DNA of 64,000 nucleotides from Rotaria sp. Silwood1 (Eukaryota; Rotifera; Eurotatoria; Philodinida; Philodinidae). Made by a program: the position numbers and the translations under genes. The notes beneath the pieces are model-generated. The model saw only the letters and a list, made by a program, of their open reading frames with translations. It was not told the DNA's origin and ran no database searches. The stretch lies in contig CAJNOP010000686.1 in the NCBI GenBank assembly GCA_905250075.1, forward strand, positions 51,100 through 115,099. Reading direction: 5' to 3'. Below, one piece after another: positions 61,801 through 64,000 of the stretch. The stretch's first letter is position 1; each line of letters begins with the position of its first letter.

Positions 61801-64000
61801 TATTTTTCTAAGAGATGAAATTTGACGAAGATATTTTTTGAGTATTGTCATACTTTTCGATGTGGATTTTTATGCTGATTCTGAGTATGATATTCATTGT
61901 TTTTGAAAGTCAAGTTCTTATGGTAAAAATCTTAGAATGAAAACCTTATTAATAGCATTTCGCTATCATATAGAGAAAAAAGTTGATTTTCTCGACAATT
62001 GAACAATATTTTACAACAAGTATGCATCATATCTTTTCAAACCATATGAGAAATAAAATCAAAAAAAATCAATTCGAATAAATATTATGCGCAAACTCAC
62101 ACACAAATCTAATATCCAAACACTCACACATCCATAACTATACCCTCGTCAAAGACATTTTTTAAAGAACATTCTAGACCGTTACTAAAAAGATATACAT
62201 ATCATTTTTTATCTTACACTGATTTCTTGTAAGAGTATTGATTTTGTTAATATCAATACGGTCAGATATTCCTCCATGTACTATAAAAAGTTTAGATTTT
62301 CCTGCATCAACATATGAATAAATTGGTAGCCAACTAAATATATCTTTAAATAGATCAAGTACTGGTGTTTTATATGTCTAAATATAGATTCGATAGATTA
62401 ATATCTCCAATGAATAATGAACTAACCGGATATTTTTTATAAACTTCTTTTTGAAAACCATAGTGACTTGTAACCATTATATCTTCATGATTACCTTTTC
62501 AATTTTATTTAGAAACAAAGACAAAATAAAATCAAAAACTAGGCATGAAAAGAAAATAGATACCTCGATTAAGAAAGACTGAAGTTGGATTAACAATCAA
62601 TGCAACCATAAGTAGAAGAATAACTTCAACTGAATTTGAACCTCGATCAACAAAATCTCCATTGAATATATATGGATTGTCAATTGCAGGTAATCCATTC
62701 TATAAAAATCAGTCAAATAGAGAAAAAGAAAAGAAATTCTTATGAATATTTATTCTACCGCATTAAATATATGCAATAAATCAGCCAATTGTCCATGAAG
62801 ATCACCAATTATGTATATATGATGTAAAATAGACAAATTAATACCATTAAAATTTGGTAAATTTTTAAGTATAGCACGTGCTTGATGAAGAATTTCATAG
62901 ACATATTTTACATGTAAAACCTATGAAAAGATAAAGATTTATAGTTTATGTAATATGTTCTGATTTATTCAAACGACACTTCTAGGTTTTTTATGACTTA
63001 TAGTGATTACAGAAATGATTGGATATAACAGAGAAAAACAGTTTTTTTCAGAAAAGTTCTTCGACGAAAAATGCCTGGATATACTATTTTTATTTGTGAA
63101 TGCATTGTTTCTATTCAACTTACATTAAAATGAACACTTAATCTATTCGTTTTGATATCTTCAAATTGATATTTGTTTTGTTTTTCTTTTTTAAATCTTT
63201 CAAAAATAAAAATGTTAACTGATGATGAAATAAAAGATCAACTATGACTCACTTGAAGTCTTTAATTCTACTTAGAAAAGTCTGAATGAAATAATAATAA
63301 TTCTAATAGCAATTGTAATAAAAATTTTACTTAAAATCTAATCAAATAATGCTTGTTCCCTATATCATGAAATCAAGTTACTAAAATATATTTTTTAAAT
63401 TTACGGAAACACTTTTGTCTAACAATATCGAAATTATTTGTGTAAGGAGAAAGGTCTTCATAATCAGACAAATTTCAAACAGATTCTTTTTTGTTTGCCT
63501 TATCAAAAGTCATTTTCAAGATGAGAAAACCATTCAACAAAATCATATAGAACCTAAATATCTTAGTTCAGAAAGAAGATGGATAATCATGCCATAAGAA
63601 AAAAATCAGGAAAATCTAAAACTTTGTATTTCTTAGATAAAGTATAGTTAGTTTCTTTTATTTCATTAAAGTGATTCTTGAAGTTGAACGCATATAACGT
63701 TTATATCCGGAAGACTTCTATAATAGAACCATCCACATAGGAATTAGCTCTATCAGTCTTATAGATAGAGTTAAGAGGGTTAGATTTGAGTTTTTACCAT
63801 AAGATGATCTAATAATACCAGAAAAATGGAACACAAGACTTTTAACCTGAAATTTTCTTTATAAGCAGGCTACATGGTTTTAAAAACACCCTTAGGTTTA
63901 GTATAAGAGATTAATTCCCTTCTGAAATATTCAGTGTTCAAAACGTTCCTTGTTTTTTTTTCTAACCGTTTCTAGAATTTCATCAGCTTTTGAATACCGA
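58854..64000 (-). CDS. PPEF: EF-hand serine/threonine protein phosphatase, PPEF/RdgC type (5' partial)
   Basis: Twelve exons are visible: 64000(edge)-63967, 62920-62759, 62699-62564, 62494-62427, 62377-62218, 60123-60037, 59982-59733, 59677-59597, 59545-59439, 59376-59213, 59155-59071 and 59017-58854, about 498 codons, all in phase. The PPP-family metal and catalytic motifs appear in order: [41 protein letters not shown]. Two C-terminal EF-hands follow: [13 protein letters not shown] (DxNxSG type) and [13 protein letters not shown]. This layout identifies the Ca2+-regulated PPEF/RdgC phosphatases, known from sensory neurons and photoreceptors. The usual N-terminal IQ calmodulin-binding motif would lie beyond the right edge. 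The frame runs through FLGKI to a TGA at 58854-58856. A 2.1-kb intron (60124-62217) carries repeats; all others except the first are short. Confidence 0.92.
60975..61082. repeat. telomere-like G-rich tract, degenerate
   Basis: gtgtgtggatgtgactg, gtggaagtggaggtgtgtggg and gtatggatgagtaggtatgtg form a diffuse G-rich tract with no adjacent C-rich arm. The C-rich tract at 62095-62146, in the same intron, may be its separated partner. Confidence 0.35.
62095..62146. repeat. telomere-like C-rich tract, degenerate
   Basis: aactcacacacaaatc and aaacactcacacatccataactataccct lie in the large PPEF intron, 70 bp from its 5' splice junction (minus strand). Confidence 0.35.
62921..63966. other. first visible intron of the PPEF-like gene
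   Basis: About 1 kb of AT-rich DNA between the exon at the right edge and the exon starting VLHVKYV. Short open frames inside (for example 63415-63597) show no family features. The donor is gttaga at 63966-63961 read on the minus strand. Confidence 0.55.

Larger units (their letters stand above)
60124..62217. other. large intron of the PPEF-like gene
   Basis: This intron is far larger than most of its neighbours. It contains a G-rich telomere-like tract (60975-61082), a C-rich one (62095-62146), and a segment near 61850-62000 that resembles 30885-31050. No coding exon was found inside. Phase across it is preserved (CAG T | AT GTT), giving the motif TRNQYVSMEVPP. Confidence 0.6.

Overview
The window is AT-rich metazoan nuclear DNA. 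The most likely source is a bdelloid rotifer (Adineta/Rotaria type). The evidence is threefold: compact multi-exon animal genes with many 50-80 bp introns and T-rich acceptors; many short degenerate arrays of a TGTGGG-like motif, which is the known bdelloid telomeric hexamer; and abundant foldback transposon remnants between single genes. The species cannot be named from the sequence. Two assembly gaps are present (100 N at 26184-26283 and 10 N at 39590-39599).

Layout. 1-2.5 kb: a Tc1/mariner-like foldback element and a nested hAT-like pair, then the last exon of a DDX51-like DEAD-box helicase. 2.86-5.03 kb: a four-exon Apd1/sucrase-ferredoxin-like protein with two foldback copies in one intron. 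6.4-9.0 kb: a nicotinic-type Cys-loop receptor subunit. 10.3-12.7 kb: a cytoplasmic intermediate filament protein. 14.8-16.2 kb: a TALE homeobox gene. 18.7-19.3 kb: the 3' exon of an unrecognised gene on the minus strand. 19.3-32.4 kb: gene-poor DNA with GC-rich tandem repeats, several telomere-like hairpins and foldbacks. Hidden in it is a two-exon gene on the minus strand (29953-30230) for a small secreted cysteine-rich peptide with a defensin (CS-alpha-beta, drosomycin-like) cysteine pattern.

32.4-33.1 kb: a catechol O-methyltransferase-like gene (minus). 35.4-40.3 kb: a CACTA/EnSpm-like transposase gene carrying one in-frame stop and one frameshift, bracketed on both sides by direct arrays of the same ~70-bp unit. 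41.4-42.3 kb: an intronless rhodopsin-class GPCR (minus). 42.3-47.9 kb: foldbacks and telomere-like hairpins. 47.9-51.0 kb: a 13-exon DBH-like copper monooxygenase (MOXD1 type, minus). 51-58.8 kb: gene-poor DNA with a decayed GRIP/golgin-like coiled-coil fragment. 58.85 kb to the right edge: a PPEF-type EF-hand serine/threonine phosphatase (minus) whose 5' end lies outside the window.

The genes do not form a pathway; this is ordinary eukaryotic gene neighbourhood. COMT-like and DBH-like enzymes (catecholamine-type chemistry), a nicotinic-type receptor and a GPCR lie in one window, but there is no sign that they are co-regulated. The most interesting items are the defensin-like peptide gene, the telomere-like hairpins that all run G-rich then C-rich on the plus strand, the transposase with its flanking 70-bp arrays, and two proteins with altered key residues (the DBH-like enzyme has His-Arg in place of its His-His copper motif; the receptor has Arg at pore position 17' and Gln at -1').
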